Positions 49,403-58,970 are shown, counted from the stretch's first letter. The stretch: DNA of 64,000 bases from Buttiauxella agrestis ATCC 33320 (GCF_000735355.1 NZ_JMPI01000011.1:62001-126000), one strand, 5' to 3'. The notes: generated from the sequence alone by a model not told the origin. Numbers and translations: made by a program.

Positions 49403-52400
49403 ATGGATGCTTTAAGGGCTACAACATCGACAAATTTCAGTTTTCTCGCTGAACATGACCCGCTGTTTCTACAAATCGCCGCTGCTGCAGAAAATGCCTT
49501 CTCAGGCGATCCCAACACCACCTTGATTAAATTGCGCCAACTAGGTGAAGCCTTAGCACAACATATTGCTGCGCTGGTCGGGCTCACGTTTGATGAACCG
49601 CCCACTCAGGCTGATTTACTCTACCGCCTCAATCGCGAGCTAAAATTTGAACCAACGGTACGCGAGCTATTTCATCTATTGCGGATAGAGGGCAACAAGG
49701 CCACTCACCAGTTCAAAACCAAGCACAAAGAGGCGCTGGATGGCTTAAAAGTGGCGCGAGCGCTAGCTATCTGGTTCCACCAATCTTTCGGCAAGCAGGG
49801 CGCGGCCTTTAAACCCGGCGCTTTTATTGCTCCCCCAGACCCGAGCAATCAGCTCAGGCAACTCCAAACGGAAATCGATCGCCTCAAAAGTGAGCTCACT
49901 ACCGCCAACATACAGCTAGATTCCAGCCAACAGCTGCAAAATTTGCTGGTGCAGGAAAAGAGTGAATATGAAACGCTGGCGCTAGCCATGGATGATGAAA
50001 CTAAGGTGTTAGCATCGCAGGCGAAAGAGCAGGAAATTGCACTCGAACAGCTTCGACAGCAATACGAAGAAAATTTAAAAATCCTGCAAGCGCAGCTGAC
50101 CGAAAAAGATGAAAAGCAGGCCCGAACACAACGGCAAGAGTTTGCCCAGAAGAGCCGCCGTGCCAGCCAACATATCGCGTTAAATGAAGAACTCACTCGT
50201 ATACTGATTGACCAAAACTTAAATGATGCGGGCTGGCTTGCTGACAGTCAGGAACTGACCTGGGCTAACGGAACTCGCCCTGAAAAGGGGATAAACAAAG
50301 CCATTGCCGAATGGCCTACGGAGCATCAGGGTAAAAAAGGTCGCGCTGATTACGTTCTGTTTTGCGGCTTAACTCCGCTGGCCACGGTCGAAGCCAAAAA
50401 AGAAAATACCGATGTTGCGGGAAAAATTCCGCAGGCAGAACGCTACAGCAAAGGCTTCAAAATCACTTCCCCCATGATCGGCGCATGGGAGCGGGAAGGC
50501 CGAACCATTGCATGGGCGGATGAAACTGACGGGCATTACATTATCCCGTTTGTATACTCCTGCAACGGTCGCCCCTACGTGCCACAGTTGGCCGAGTCAT
50601 CAGGAACTTGGTTCAGGGACGTGCGCGAACCGTCCAACATCCGCCGTGCGCTGCAAAAGTTTCATACCCCGCAAGGCTTGCTGGATAAACTCGAACGCAG
50701 CAAAGACAGCGCCGAACAGAAGCTAAAGCAAGAAGGCTTCGCTTACCTCCGGTTACGCGATTATCAGCAAAAGGCCATTCTCGCCGTTGAAAGCACATTG
50801 GCGCAAAACATCCGCAATGCCCTGCTGGCGATGGCGACCGGCACCGGGAAAACACGCACCATTGTTGGCCTGATGTACCGTTTTCTGAAAACTGAACGCT
50901 TCAAGCGCATCCTGTTTCTGGTTGACCGCACGGCTTTGGGCGACCAAGCCACGGACACCTTCAAAGAAGCGCCGCTGGAGCAAAACCAGACGCTGTCTCA
51001 GATTTACAATATCGCTGAGCTCGGCGATATGGCTACACAGGCAGAAACCCGAGTACAGGTCGCGACGGTACAGGCCATGGTTAGCCGCATTTTTTCCTCG
51101 GACACACCACCGCCGGTGGATGAATTTGACTGCATCATCGTTGATGAAGCCCACCGAGGCTACACCTTAGATCAGGAAATGACGGAAGGGGAGCTCTCGA
51201 CCCGCGACGCCAGCCAATACATCTCCAGCTACCGTCGAGTGCTCGATTATTTCGACGCGGTAAAAATCGGCCTTACCGCCACACCGGCGAAACACACCAG
51301 CGATATCTTCGGCAAACCGATTTACATCTACTCCTACCGTGAAGCCGTGGCGGATGATTGGCTCATCGATCATGAACCCCCGATCCGTTATGAAACGCTG
51401 CTGACGCAAAATGGCATCCACTTTGACAAAGGGAGCCAGGTGCATGCCATTAATATCCACACCGGAGAGGTTGAGATTGACCAGCTAGAAGACGAGGTGG
51501 ATTTCAACGTCGATGCATTTAACCGTGGCGTCATCAGTGAAAACTTTAACCGGGTTATTTGCCAACAGCTCGTGAAAGAGCTCGACCCCTTTGGCGAAGA
51601 GAAAACACTGGTTTTCTGCGTCACGGACAAACATGCCGACATGGTCAAACGCCTGCTGGATGAAGCGTTCTCTGCCGAATATGAAAACTATAATCAAGCG
51701 GCCGTCGAGAAAATCACCGGTGAAAGTGACAAAGTCAAACAGCTGATCAAACAGTATAAAAATGAGCGCTACCCGAATATTGCCGTCACCGTTGATTTGC
51801 TCAGCACCGGCATTGACGTGCCGAAGATTTGTAATCTGGTTTTCATGCGTAGGGTGAAGTCACGTATTTTATTTGAACAAATGATCGGTCGCGCAACGCG
51901 CCGCTGTGATGATATTGGCAAAACGGTCTTCCGTATTTACGATCCGGTGGATATTTATGAGGCCCTCAGCGACGTCAACACCATGAAACCGCTGGTCAAA
52001 GACCCCAATATCACGCTTGAACAATTGGTCAGCGAGCTAACAGATACTGAACAGCTTGAAAAAGCGCTTAATAGTCCCGGCGAACAGGCCGGGGAAACTC
52101 AAGCTGATGTGGTACTCAGCCAGTTAAGCCAAAAGGTGATGCGTATTTTGCGTAAAGCGGAAAAACGCGCAGAAAGTCGTCCGGCGGTGAAACAAAAGTT
52201 GGCTGACCTTCACCAGATTTGGGGTGTAGAACCTAAACAACTGCATCAACACCTGCATCATTTAGGGCCGCGTCAGGCGGCTGCCTTCATCCAACAACAG
52301 CAAGGGTTAATCAGTCAGCTCAACGAGATAGCTACATTACTCGGCAGTGAATACCGGCCGATTATTTCTGAGCATCATGACCAACTAGAGGAACGTAACC

Positions 52401-52927
52401 AGAGCTACGGTAGCCATCAACGGCCAGAAGATTACTTGGAAAGCTTTGCGGATTTTATTCAGCAGCAGCTTAACCAATCCACTGCGCTGGCCGTGGTTGT
52501 CAACAAACCCCGCGACCTCACTCGTGAACAGCTTAAAGAGATCCGCTTATTATTAGACGGTGCGGGCTATTCCGAAGCTAAACTACAAACCGCCGTGCGT
52601 AATCAAACCAATCAGGATATCGCCGCCAGTATTGTCGGCCATATTCGCCGTGCTGCACTAGGGGAACCGCTTATGCCTTTTGCGCAGCGCGTATCACAGG
52701 CAATGATCAACATTTATAACAGCCACGCATGGACAACCCAGCAACGAAAATGGCTGGATCGTTTGGCAAAACAGCTGGTTCATGAAGTGATCATTGACCA
52801 CCAATTTATTAACAGTAGTTTTGCTGATGACGGCGGCGTAAAACAGCTTAATAAGATATTGGTAGACCAACTGGACAGCGTGCTGGATGAACTTAACAGT
52901 GCGATCTGGCCACAACAAAGCGCCTGA
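49403..52927 (+). CDS. hsdR: Type I restriction enzyme, R subunit (HsdR)
   Basis: The protein has 1174 residues. The N-terminus (about 1-120) is DUF4145-like, followed by a coiled-coil stretch (about 150-260, Gln/Glu-rich). The PD-(D/E)xK nuclease follows (KGRADYVLFCG, then ATVEAKKEN, about 311-335), then SF2 helicase motors with Walker A ATGTGKT (about 476-482), DEAH (about 580) and motif VI QMIGRATRR, and an EcoEI-type C-terminal domain that docks to the methylase. It cuts unmodified DNA after ATP-driven translocation. All catalytic motifs are present. It is first in the hsd operon. Confidence 0.95.
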   Translation: MDALRATTSTNFSFLAEHDPLFLQIAAAAENAFSGDPNTTLIKLRQLGEALAQHIAALVGLTFDEPPTQADLLYRLNRELKFEPTVRELFHLLRIEGNKATHQFKTKHKEALDGLKVARALAIWFHQSFGKQGAAFKPGAFIAPPDPSNQLRQLQTEIDRLKSELTTANIQLDSSQQLQNLLVQEKSEYETLALAMDDETKVLASQAKEQEIALEQLRQQYEENLKILQAQLTEKDEKQARTQRQEFAQKSRRASQHIALNEELTRILIDQNLNDAGWLADSQELTWANGTRPEKGINKAIAEWPTEHQGKKGRADYVLFCGLTPLATVEAKKENTDVAGKIPQAERYSKGFKITSPMIGAWEREGRTIAWADETDGHYIIPFVYSCNGRPYVPQLAESSGTWFRDVREPSNIRRALQKFHTPQGLLDKLERSKDSAEQKLKQEGFAYLRLRDYQQKAILAVESTLAQNIRNALLAMATGTGKTRTIVGLMYRFLKTERFKRILFLVDRTALGDQATDTFKEAPLEQNQTLSQIYNIAELGDMATQAETRVQVATVQAMVSRIFSSDTPPPVDEFDCIIVDEAHRGYTLDQEMTEGELSTRDASQYISSYRRVLDYFDAVKIGLTATPAKHTSDIFGKPIYIYSYREAVADDWLIDHEPPIRYETLLTQNGIHFDKGSQVHAINIHTGEVEIDQLEDEVDFNVDAFNRGVISENFNRVICQQLVKELDPFGEEKTLVFCVTDKHADMVKRLLDEAFSAEYENYNQAAVEKITGESDKVKQLIKQYKNERYPNIAVTVDLLSTGIDVPKICNLVFMRRVKSRILFEQMIGRATRRCDDIGKTVFRIYDPVDIYEALSDVNTMKPLVKDPNITLEQLVSELTDTEQLEKALNSPGEQAGETQADVVLSQLSQKVMRILRKAEKRAESRPAVKQKLADLHQIWGVEPKQLHQHLHHLGPRQAAAFIQQQQGLISQLNEIATLLGSEYRPIISEHHDQLEERNQSYGSHQRPEDYLESFADFIQQQLNQSTALAVVVNKPRDLTREQLKEIRLLLDGAGYSEAKLQTAVRNQTNQDIAASIVGHIRRAALGEPLMPFAQRVSQAMINIYNSHAWTTQQRKWLDRLAKQLVHEVIIDHQFINSSFADDGGVKQLNKILVDQLDSVLDELNSAIWPQQSA

Positions 52928-52944
52928 TTCTGGTAAAATTCGCT

Positions 52945-52962
52945 GGCGAAACTCGCCTTTTT
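52945..52962 (+). terminator. Small hairpin with T tract between hsdR and hsdM
   Basis: GGCGA-AAC-TCGCC is followed by TTTTT, 17 bases after the hsdR stop. It looks like a short intrinsic terminator or attenuator that could set the ratio of restriction to methylation transcripts, or separate hsdR from an hsdM promoter. Confidence 0.45.
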
Positions 52963-53006
52963 AATCGCGCTTGCGGCATGTTCCGTGAGTGAATGCAGGA
53001 AAAATA

Positions 53007-54575
53007 ATGAGTAATAATAACGATATCGTACAAAAACTTTGGAACCTGTGTGACGTACTGCGTGACGACGGCATCAACTATAGCGATTACGTCACCGAAC
53101 TAGTGCTACTGCTGTTTATCAAAATGGTGCATGAAAATACCGAAGCAGAATTATTAGATCAGCACACCTTACCGCAGGGCTGCCGCTGGGGCGATCTCAA
53201 CAGTTTATCGGGCCTCAACCTGCTCAACCATTACAAACAAATGCTGTTGAAGCTCTCCAGCGGCAAAGACGCTGAAGGTAATTCGGTTCATGCCGATCCG
53301 CTGATTAGCGCCATTTATGCCGATGCGCAAACTCGCCTGCGTGAGCCTCGTCATCTCGAACAGATGATCCGCACTCTCGACCAGATTGACTGGTTCAGTG
53401 CCAAAAAAGACGGACTTGGCGATCTTTATGAAGGTCTGCTGGAGAAAAACGCCGGAGAAACAAAATCTGGCGCAGGACAATATTTTACGCCGCGAGCCTT
53501 AATTAACAGCATGGTACGCTGTATCAAGCCACAGCCCGGAGAAGTGATCCAAGATCCAGCTGCGGGCACCGCAGGCTTTTTGATTGCCGCCGATCAATAC
53601 ATTAAGCAACAAACCGACAACCTCTACGACCTGACGGCCAAAGCGAGAACCTTTCAAAAAAATAAAGCCTTTGTTGGTGTGGAACTGGTTCCGTCTACGC
53701 GCCGCCTGGCATTGATGAACTGCTTGCTGCACGGCATGGAAGGGGATGACGAAGGCGTCGTGCATCAGGGCAACGCGCTGGGTATGGCGGGCGCTAGCTT
53801 GCCCAAGGCTGATATCATTCTTGCTAACCCGCCGTTCGGTACGGCGAAAGGCGGTGAAGCCAGCATTACTCGTGATGACTTAACCTACCCAACCAGTAAC
53901 AAACAGCTAGCTTTTTTACAGCACATCTACCGTAACTTAAAACCGGGTGGACGTGCAGCCGTGGTGCTACCCGACAACGTCCTGTTTGAAGCGGGCGTTG
54001 GCACCGATGTACGCCGCGACCTTATGAACAAATGCAACCTGCACACCATTTTACGTTTACCCACCGGGATTTTTTACGCCCAAGGGGTGAAAACCAACGT
54101 TTTGTTCTTCACCAAAGGCAGCGCCAACGATAATCATCAGGATGTAAATTGTACCGAAAATGTCTGGGTTTATGATCTGCGTAGTAACATGCCAAGCTTT
54201 GGCAAACGCACCCCGTTTGGTGAGCAACATTTAAAACCCTTTGAAGCGGTTTACGGTGACGATGCCAACGGTCAAAGCCAGCGCAGTGAAGGGGAATGGA
54301 GCTTTAACTCCGACGAACTCGACGCGCCCGATAACACCGAAAATCAGCACGTTGACGACCGCATGGCGACCAGCCGCTGGCGCACATTCAGCCGCGAATG
54401 GATCCGCGATGTTAAAAGTGATTCATTAGATATTGCATGGCTGAAAGATAACAACAACGTTGATGCGACTAACCTGCCTGAACCTAGCGTATTAGCGATT
54501 GAAGCAAAAGAAGAATTAACCACTGCTTTAGCAGAATTGGATGCTTTATTGACTGTATTAGGAGCAACTCGCTGA
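53007..54575 (+). CDS. hsdM: Type I restriction-modification system, N6-adenine methyltransferase subunit (HsdM)
   Basis: The protein has 522 residues. It has an N-terminal HsdM helical domain (KLWNLCDVLRDDGINYSDYV), a SAM-binding motif I region DPAAGTAGFLIAAD (about 185-200) and the catalytic ILANPPFGTAKGG (NPPF, about 273-285). It methylates adenine in the recognition site as part of M2S and R2M2S complexes. The ATG at 53007 has AGGA upstream; a GTG at 52989 is in frame but less likely. The stop overlaps the hsdS ATG by one base (TGATG). Confidence 0.95.
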   Translation: MSNNNDIVQKLWNLCDVLRDDGINYSDYVTELVLLLFIKMVHENTEAELLDQHTLPQGCRWGDLNSLSGLNLLNHYKQMLLKLSSGKDAEGNSVHADPLISAIYADAQTRLREPRHLEQMIRTLDQIDWFSAKKDGLGDLYEGLLEKNAGETKSGAGQYFTPRALINSMVRCIKPQPGEVIQDPAAGTAGFLIAADQYIKQQTDNLYDLTAKARTFQKNKAFVGVELVPSTRRLALMNCLLHGMEGDDEGVVHQGNALGMAGASLPKADIILANPPFGTAKGGEASITRDDLTYPTSNKQLAFLQHIYRNLKPGGRAAVVLPDNVLFEAGVGTDVRRDLMNKCNLHTILRLPTGIFYAQGVKTNVLFFTKGSANDNHQDVNCTENVWVYDLRSNMPSFGKRTPFGEQHLKPFEAVYGDDANGQSQRSEGEWSFNSDELDAPDNTENQHVDDRMATSRWRTFSREWIRDVKSDSLDIAWLKDNNNVDATNLPEPSVLAIEAKEELTTALAELDALLTVLGATR

Positions 54576-56068
54576 TGGGTGAGATTATTCTACCTGAAGG
54601 GTGGTCCAATTGTACTCTTGCAGATATTGCTGAAGTTAACCCTAAAAAAATAGAGGCTGAACAAGACCTAAATGCAGGCTTTGTTCCTATGTCCCATGCC
54701 CCAACAAATTATAATGGGAAATTAGAGTTTGAAGAAAAAACGTGGGGTGAGATTGGTAAGTCTTACACTAACTTTAAAAATGATGATGTGATTTTTGCAA
54801 AAGTAACACCCTGTTTTGAAAATGGCAAAGCAGCAATTGTAAAAGACATGCCAAATAATATCGGTGCAGGCAGCTCTGAATTTTATGTTCTACGCGCTCG
54901 TAATCAAGAGATACCAGCCAGTTATTTACTTGGGATTATTAAGACCAGAAAATTTATGCAGGAAGGTGCAGGAAATATGACAGGTGCTGTTGGTCTGCGC
55001 CGTGTTCCAAGGGCTTTCGTTGAAAGTTTTCCTTTGATACTTCCCCCTCTTGCAGAACAAAAAGTAATCGCCGATAAACTCGATGCTCTGTTAGCACAGG
55101 TCGATAGCGCCAAAGCACGTCTTGAGCAAATACCACAAATCCTAAAGCGTTTTCGTCAGGCGGTATTGGCGGCAGCTGTGAGTGGAAAATTAACTGAAAC
55201 ATGGCGAACAAGAAATCCTAATAAAACAACACAAAATTTATTAAAAAATCATATTCCTTTACCAAGGCCAGCACGCTGGAAAACACGTTCTACTTCCTTA
55301 ATACAGGGTGTGCATGCAACAGCTGTAGGTAATCCCAAAGAATCACCTGTAGCAGAGTGGGAGTGGGTTCCCTTGGTTGATGTTGCCCGCATGGAGTCCG
55401 GCCACACTCCTAGTCGTAACAAACCAGAATATTGGGGGGGGGAAGTTTGCTGGATTGGAATCCGAGACGCTAACAGAAATCACTCGTCAACTATATTAGA
55501 TACTGAGCAGAAAACTAATGAACTTGGTCTTGCAAACTCTGCAAGTAGGTTGTTACCAAAAGGGACCGTTTGTATAAGCAGAACAGCATCTGTCGGTTAT
55601 GTCGTCAAAATGGGGAAACCCATGGCAACCAGTCAGGATTTCGTAAACTGGGTTCCCTCCGATGTGATTGATGCTGATTGGTTAAAATGGCTTTTTGTCT
55701 CAGAAAGAGAGTCATTATTTAGATTTGGTAAGGGGTCAACACATACAACTATCTATTTTCCTGAATGGCTTTCGTTACACATTTTATTGCCACATCTATT
55801 GGAACAACAAGAAATAGTCCGCCGAGTAGAACAACTTTTCGCCTACGCCGACACCATCGAAAAGCAGGTACAAAATGCCCTTGAGCGCGTCAACAACCTC
55901 ACACATTCGATCTTAGCTAAAGCATTTCGTGGAGAACTTACGGCACAGTGGCGGGCAGAAAATCCCGAATTAATCAGCGGTGAAAATAGCGCACAATCAT
56001 TGCTGGTGAAAATTCAACAGCAGCGTACAAGTATAAAAACTATCAAGCACAGAAAAGGTAACACTTAA
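54575..56068 (+). CDS. hsdS: Type I restriction-modification system, specificity subunit (HsdS)
   Basis: The protein has 497 residues: two target-recognition domains (about 1-155 and 255-410), each followed by a conserved helical repeat (LPPLAEQKVIADKLDALLAQ near 160-215; LPHLLEQQEIVRRVEQLFAY near 405-460). It sets the split recognition sequence of the enzyme. The start overlaps hsdM (TGATG) with AGGAG upstream. Base composition becomes more AT-rich than in hsdR and hsdM from here on, as usual for exchanged TRDs. A run of nine G lies in the second TRD. The stop overlaps the next gene (TAATG). Confidence 0.94.
   Translation: MGEIILPEGWSNCTLADIAEVNPKKIEAEQDLNAGFVPMSHAPTNYNGKLEFEEKTWGEIGKSYTNFKNDDVIFAKVTPCFENGKAAIVKDMPNNIGAGSSEFYVLRARNQEIPASYLLGIIKTRKFMQEGAGNMTGAVGLRRVPRAFVESFPLILPPLAEQKVIADKLDALLAQVDSAKARLEQIPQILKRFRQAVLAAAVSGKLTETWRTRNPNKTTQNLLKNHIPLPRPARWKTRSTSLIQGVHATAVGNPKESPVAEWEWVPLVDVARMESGHTPSRNKPEYWGGEVCWIGIRDANRNHSSTILDTEQKTNELGLANSASRLLPKGTVCISRTASVGYVVKMGKPMATSQDFVNWVPSDVIDADWLKWLFVSERESLFRFGKGSTHTTIYFPEWLSLHILLPHLLEQQEIVRRVEQLFAYADTIEKQVQNALERVNNLTHSILAKAFRGELTAQWRAENPELISGENSAQSLLVKIQQQRTSIKTIKHRKGNT
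55434..55442 (+). repeat. Homopolymeric G9 tract inside hsdS
   Basis: Nine G encode the end of Trp and Gly-Gly in the conserved YWGGE motif that opens TRD2 (about residue 286). Loss or gain of one G gives a stop within about 12-22 codons, leaving a product of about 300 residues with TRD1 and the central repeat. Such tracts are typical slippage sites. Confidence 0.85.
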
Positions 56069-57771
56069 TGAGACTGATATCTTTAAACTTGAGTGGCGGC
56101 TACAAAGGCTTGAAAGATCAGTTCTTTGATTTTAGTTATGCCCAAGATAATATATTTGCATTGATTGGTCTCAATGGTTCTGGTAAATCGCAATTACTTG
56201 AGTTAATCGGAGAAACTTTTGCTTATCTAGAGCGATGGCAACGTGTAGAGTTCAAAACTAAAACATCGTTAGGTTTTAGTGTGACGGTACACTATCAATG
56301 GGATCTTAAAAATGATAGTGATGCTCTATCTTACCCAGACGAACTCATTATCCATGGTGATAGTATTGAGTTAAAGGTAACTATTGAGCTTGACGGTGAT
56401 GTGGTTATAAATGTTCGCGCTGCTGATGAGTGGCATGTATTAGAGCTTGGTGAGCGTCAGTTTCCCATCCCTCTCGTAGTTGGTTATGCTTCGGGGCTAA
56501 ACGAAAATTTACAGCGAAGTTTTATGAAAAATGCTGTTCAATATTTTGAAGTTCGCCGAATTAGTAGCCAGCGTCACAAAACTCTATCGCGAGAAATTAG
56601 TGATGATCAATTGGCTGAAATTAATAAAAATTATCTAGAAAAATATCCATATATATTTAGCCCTTTATCAGAAGGTGATTTTGTTCCGAATTATCATCTG
56701 GATTTGAGAGAAGTGAATCCAGCCTCTAGTAATTTTAACTACCTTGATTACGATAATGTTGGGCTCTTAATTTTATCGCTATCGATTCTTCCGACAGAGA
56801 CAGTATTTCAACTGTTGGATGAAATAACATATAAACATCCCGTAAAAGCCGTACTTCATTATGACTTTCGTTCTGGCATCATAGAAGATGATGCCATTCG
56901 TGATGTGAAAATGTTGATCCGTATAGCAGGCTCCGATCAAGTAAGGCCAACAGGAGGCCGAACTACAGATAACCAGTTTGAGCTTTATGAGTTAGAGTAT
57001 CTGTCTGGAGAAATCACTCTCGAATTAAGCGATGAGGCTGTTTTAAACCGACTTCGTGAAGATAACTACCATAATTCTTTTGCATTGTTTAAAAGACTTA
57101 ATAATATTCAACAGCTTGGTATAAAAAACTGGGCTCGTACATCTCGTTTGAAGTTGATGATAGATGATTTTATAGGTACGGTAAAAAAACCGCTCCAGTC
57201 AAGATTACCTTTATCTGTTGTTGAGTTATTAATGGCTAATGAAAAGGGTGATACCGTAAAGTTTGATGATTTATCTGACGGTGAAGCTCAATTGATTCAG
57301 GTTATCGCGGCCACAAGGATATTCAGCCAGGTTCAAGCACTATTTCTTTTTGATGAGCCAGAAACACACCTTAATCCATCTTGGCGGACTTATTTTCACC
57401 AGCGTTTAACCAACGCATTTACACCTGAAAACGAGAGAAAAGGTCAATCGCAGTTCTTTTTATCTACTCACTCACCATTCATGATTTCCTCGCTTAAACG
57501 CGAGAATGTATTTTTCTTCGAGCGTAATGATATGGGTTGTATCAGTATGGAACCGGTCTCCAGCCAGACTTATGGTACCTCATTTGATATCTTGGTTAAG
57601 AACCACTATGGTTTACGTTCCCTTATTTCACAAACAGTGGTAGAGGATGTTAAACATAGATTACCAGAGGGTAATGATCCTGAAGCTATTATAGCTGCGC
57701 GACGCTGGATTGAGGAAAACTTGGGAGAGTCAATGGAAAAGGCTTATCTGTTAAGGAAATTAGAGAGCTAA
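56068..57771 (+). CDS. AAA ATPase coupled to hsdS, PtuA (Septu)-like
   Basis: The protein has 567 residues and an ABC/SMC-type ATPase head. It has Walker A IGLNGSGKSQ (34-41), a long middle region (about 70-400) of helical and insert character, the signature DLSDGEAQLIQVIAATR, Walker B ALFLFDEPETHLNPS and the switch His in LSTHSPFMISSL, then a C-terminal extension of about 100 residues. It overlaps hsdS by one base (TAATG) and the HNH gene by one base. An ATPase of this class paired with an HNH nuclease is the layout of Septu (PtuA-PtuB), including the pair attached to retron Ec78. The family is clear; assignment to Septu is inference. Confidence 0.75.
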   Translation: MRLISLNLSGGYKGLKDQFFDFSYAQDNIFALIGLNGSGKSQLLELIGETFAYLERWQRVEFKTKTSLGFSVTVHYQWDLKNDSDALSYPDELIIHGDSIELKVTIELDGDVVINVRAADEWHVLELGERQFPIPLVVGYASGLNENLQRSFMKNAVQYFEVRRISSQRHKTLSREISDDQLAEINKNYLEKYPYIFSPLSEGDFVPNYHLDLREVNPASSNFNYLDYDNVGLLILSLSILPTETVFQLLDEITYKHPVKAVLHYDFRSGIIEDDAIRDVKMLIRIAGSDQVRPTGGRTTDNQFELYELEYLSGEITLELSDEAVLNRLREDNYHNSFALFKRLNNIQQLGIKNWARTSRLKLMIDDFIGTVKKPLQSRLPLSVVELLMANEKGDTVKFDDLSDGEAQLIQVIAATRIFSQVQALFLFDEPETHLNPSWRTYFHQRLTNAFTPENERKGQSQFFLSTHSPFMISSLKRENVFFFERNDMGCISMEPVSSQTYGTSFDILVKNHYGLRSLISQTVVEDVKHRLPEGNDPEAIIAARRWIEENLGESMEKAYLLRKLES

Positions 57772-58931
57772 TGTTATTCTCACTCAACCTACAGACTCCA
57801 CAATGCTCTGTATTTGCGTTGCTTAACGCTGAGTTTCTTCACTTTCTGGACTCCAGTGTTAATACAGATGTTTTCTCAGAGGCATTGTTTCGAACTTTTC
57901 CTGAAATGATAGAAGATGTAGAAGTAGAAGTTCCTAGCGTATGTTGGAATAATAAACCCACAAGAGAGAAATTTCATAGCTTATGGGAAGCACTGCCTAC
58001 AACTATTGCTGAACGTCAGAGGTTGTCGGATCAAATAAGTCAGGCTCAGGATGTTATTGTATTCTTTAACAATACACAAACAGTGTTGCCAGAATTAGAG
58101 CCAGCTTCTTTGTTCGAAGCATGTAAGGCATTAACAACTCATCTGTTTACGCGTACCAAAGACTTGGTTCAAGCAAAGTCACAATCAAATAACTCTATTG
58201 AAATACACTACCAGAGTTTTGTTAGAGGAAATAATAATAGTCATCTTTGCCCTATTTGTGGCACGGCACTTCTTTCTCAAAATAGGGTAAGTGTAGCGGA
58301 TGAAGATCAGTGGCGTTCAGATTATGACCATGTGCTTTGCAAAGACAAGTATCCAGTTTACAGTGTCCATCCAGGCAATTTTATTCCTACCTGCCACATC
58401 TGTAATAGCAAGGCAAAAGGGGCTAAGGATGTACTGAGAGCTCAAAGCGGCCAACGGAGAACAGCATTTTATCCACTTCCACCAGCACAAGAGTCATGTG
58501 AACCATATATATCAGTGACACCCCAGCTAAGTAGTCGTGGCGATTTAGTTACAGACTCTTGGGAAACGCCTTTAACATCAGTTTCAATTTCATATGTAAA
58601 TGCTCCGGCAGAAGTATTGAACAAGATAGAAGTTTGGAAAGAGATCTATCAAGTACCTGAAAGAGTTGAGCAACATCTTAAGGCTAATTTTTTCACACGC
58701 ATAGCATCTGATCTTCAGCCAACAAATTTTGATGACTTCTGTCAACAATTACAAAGACATACAAGAAATACTCCACCAGATTATAAGCAGTCAGAATGGA
58801 GATTTTGGTGGCAGAAAGTTTATGAATTCTTAGGAAACCAAAATCAACTCTATTTGCATGATGTATGGTTAATGGTTGAGTGGAAACAAAGACAATCAAA
58901 TGATGCTGATATGGCACATGAATTTAGTTAA
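57771..58931 (+). CDS. HNH nuclease coupled to the ATPase, PtuB-like effector
   Basis: The protein has 386 residues. The HNH core lies near 158-225: CPICGTAL, DYDHVLCKDKYPVYS (catalytic His in DYDH), NFIPTCHICNSKAKG with the second zinc Cys pair. The N-terminal 155 residues and the C-terminal 150 are unassigned, so it is much longer than a minimal PtuB. It overlaps the ATPase stop by one base (TAATG). The DYDH-x-KYP-N-CxxCN-K pattern is that of HNH effectors next to ATPases in Septu and retron defence modules. The target could be DNA or tRNA. Confidence 0.75.
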   Translation: MLFSLNLQTPQCSVFALLNAEFLHFLDSSVNTDVFSEALFRTFPEMIEDVEVEVPSVCWNNKPTREKFHSLWEALPTTIAERQRLSDQISQAQDVIVFFNNTQTVLPELEPASLFEACKALTTHLFTRTKDLVQAKSQSNNSIEIHYQSFVRGNNNSHLCPICGTALLSQNRVSVADEDQWRSDYDHVLCKDKYPVYSVHPGNFIPTCHICNSKAKGAKDVLRAQSGQRRTAFYPLPPAQESCEPYISVTPQLSSRGDLVTDSWETPLTSVSISYVNAPAEVLNKIEVWKEIYQVPERVEQHLKANFFTRIASDLQPTNFDDFCQQLQRHTRNTPPDYKQSEWRFWWQKVYEFLGNQNQLYLHDVWLMVEWKQRQSNDADMAHEFS

Positions 58932-58970
58932 TAAATGCTATTGGACTTATGCGCATTATCCTTGAGTTAA

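Noticed and set aside
55434-55442. hsdS as a pseudogene
   Set aside because: With nine G the frame is intact across 497 residues with both TRDs and both conserved repeats. The tract is a potential switch, not present damage.
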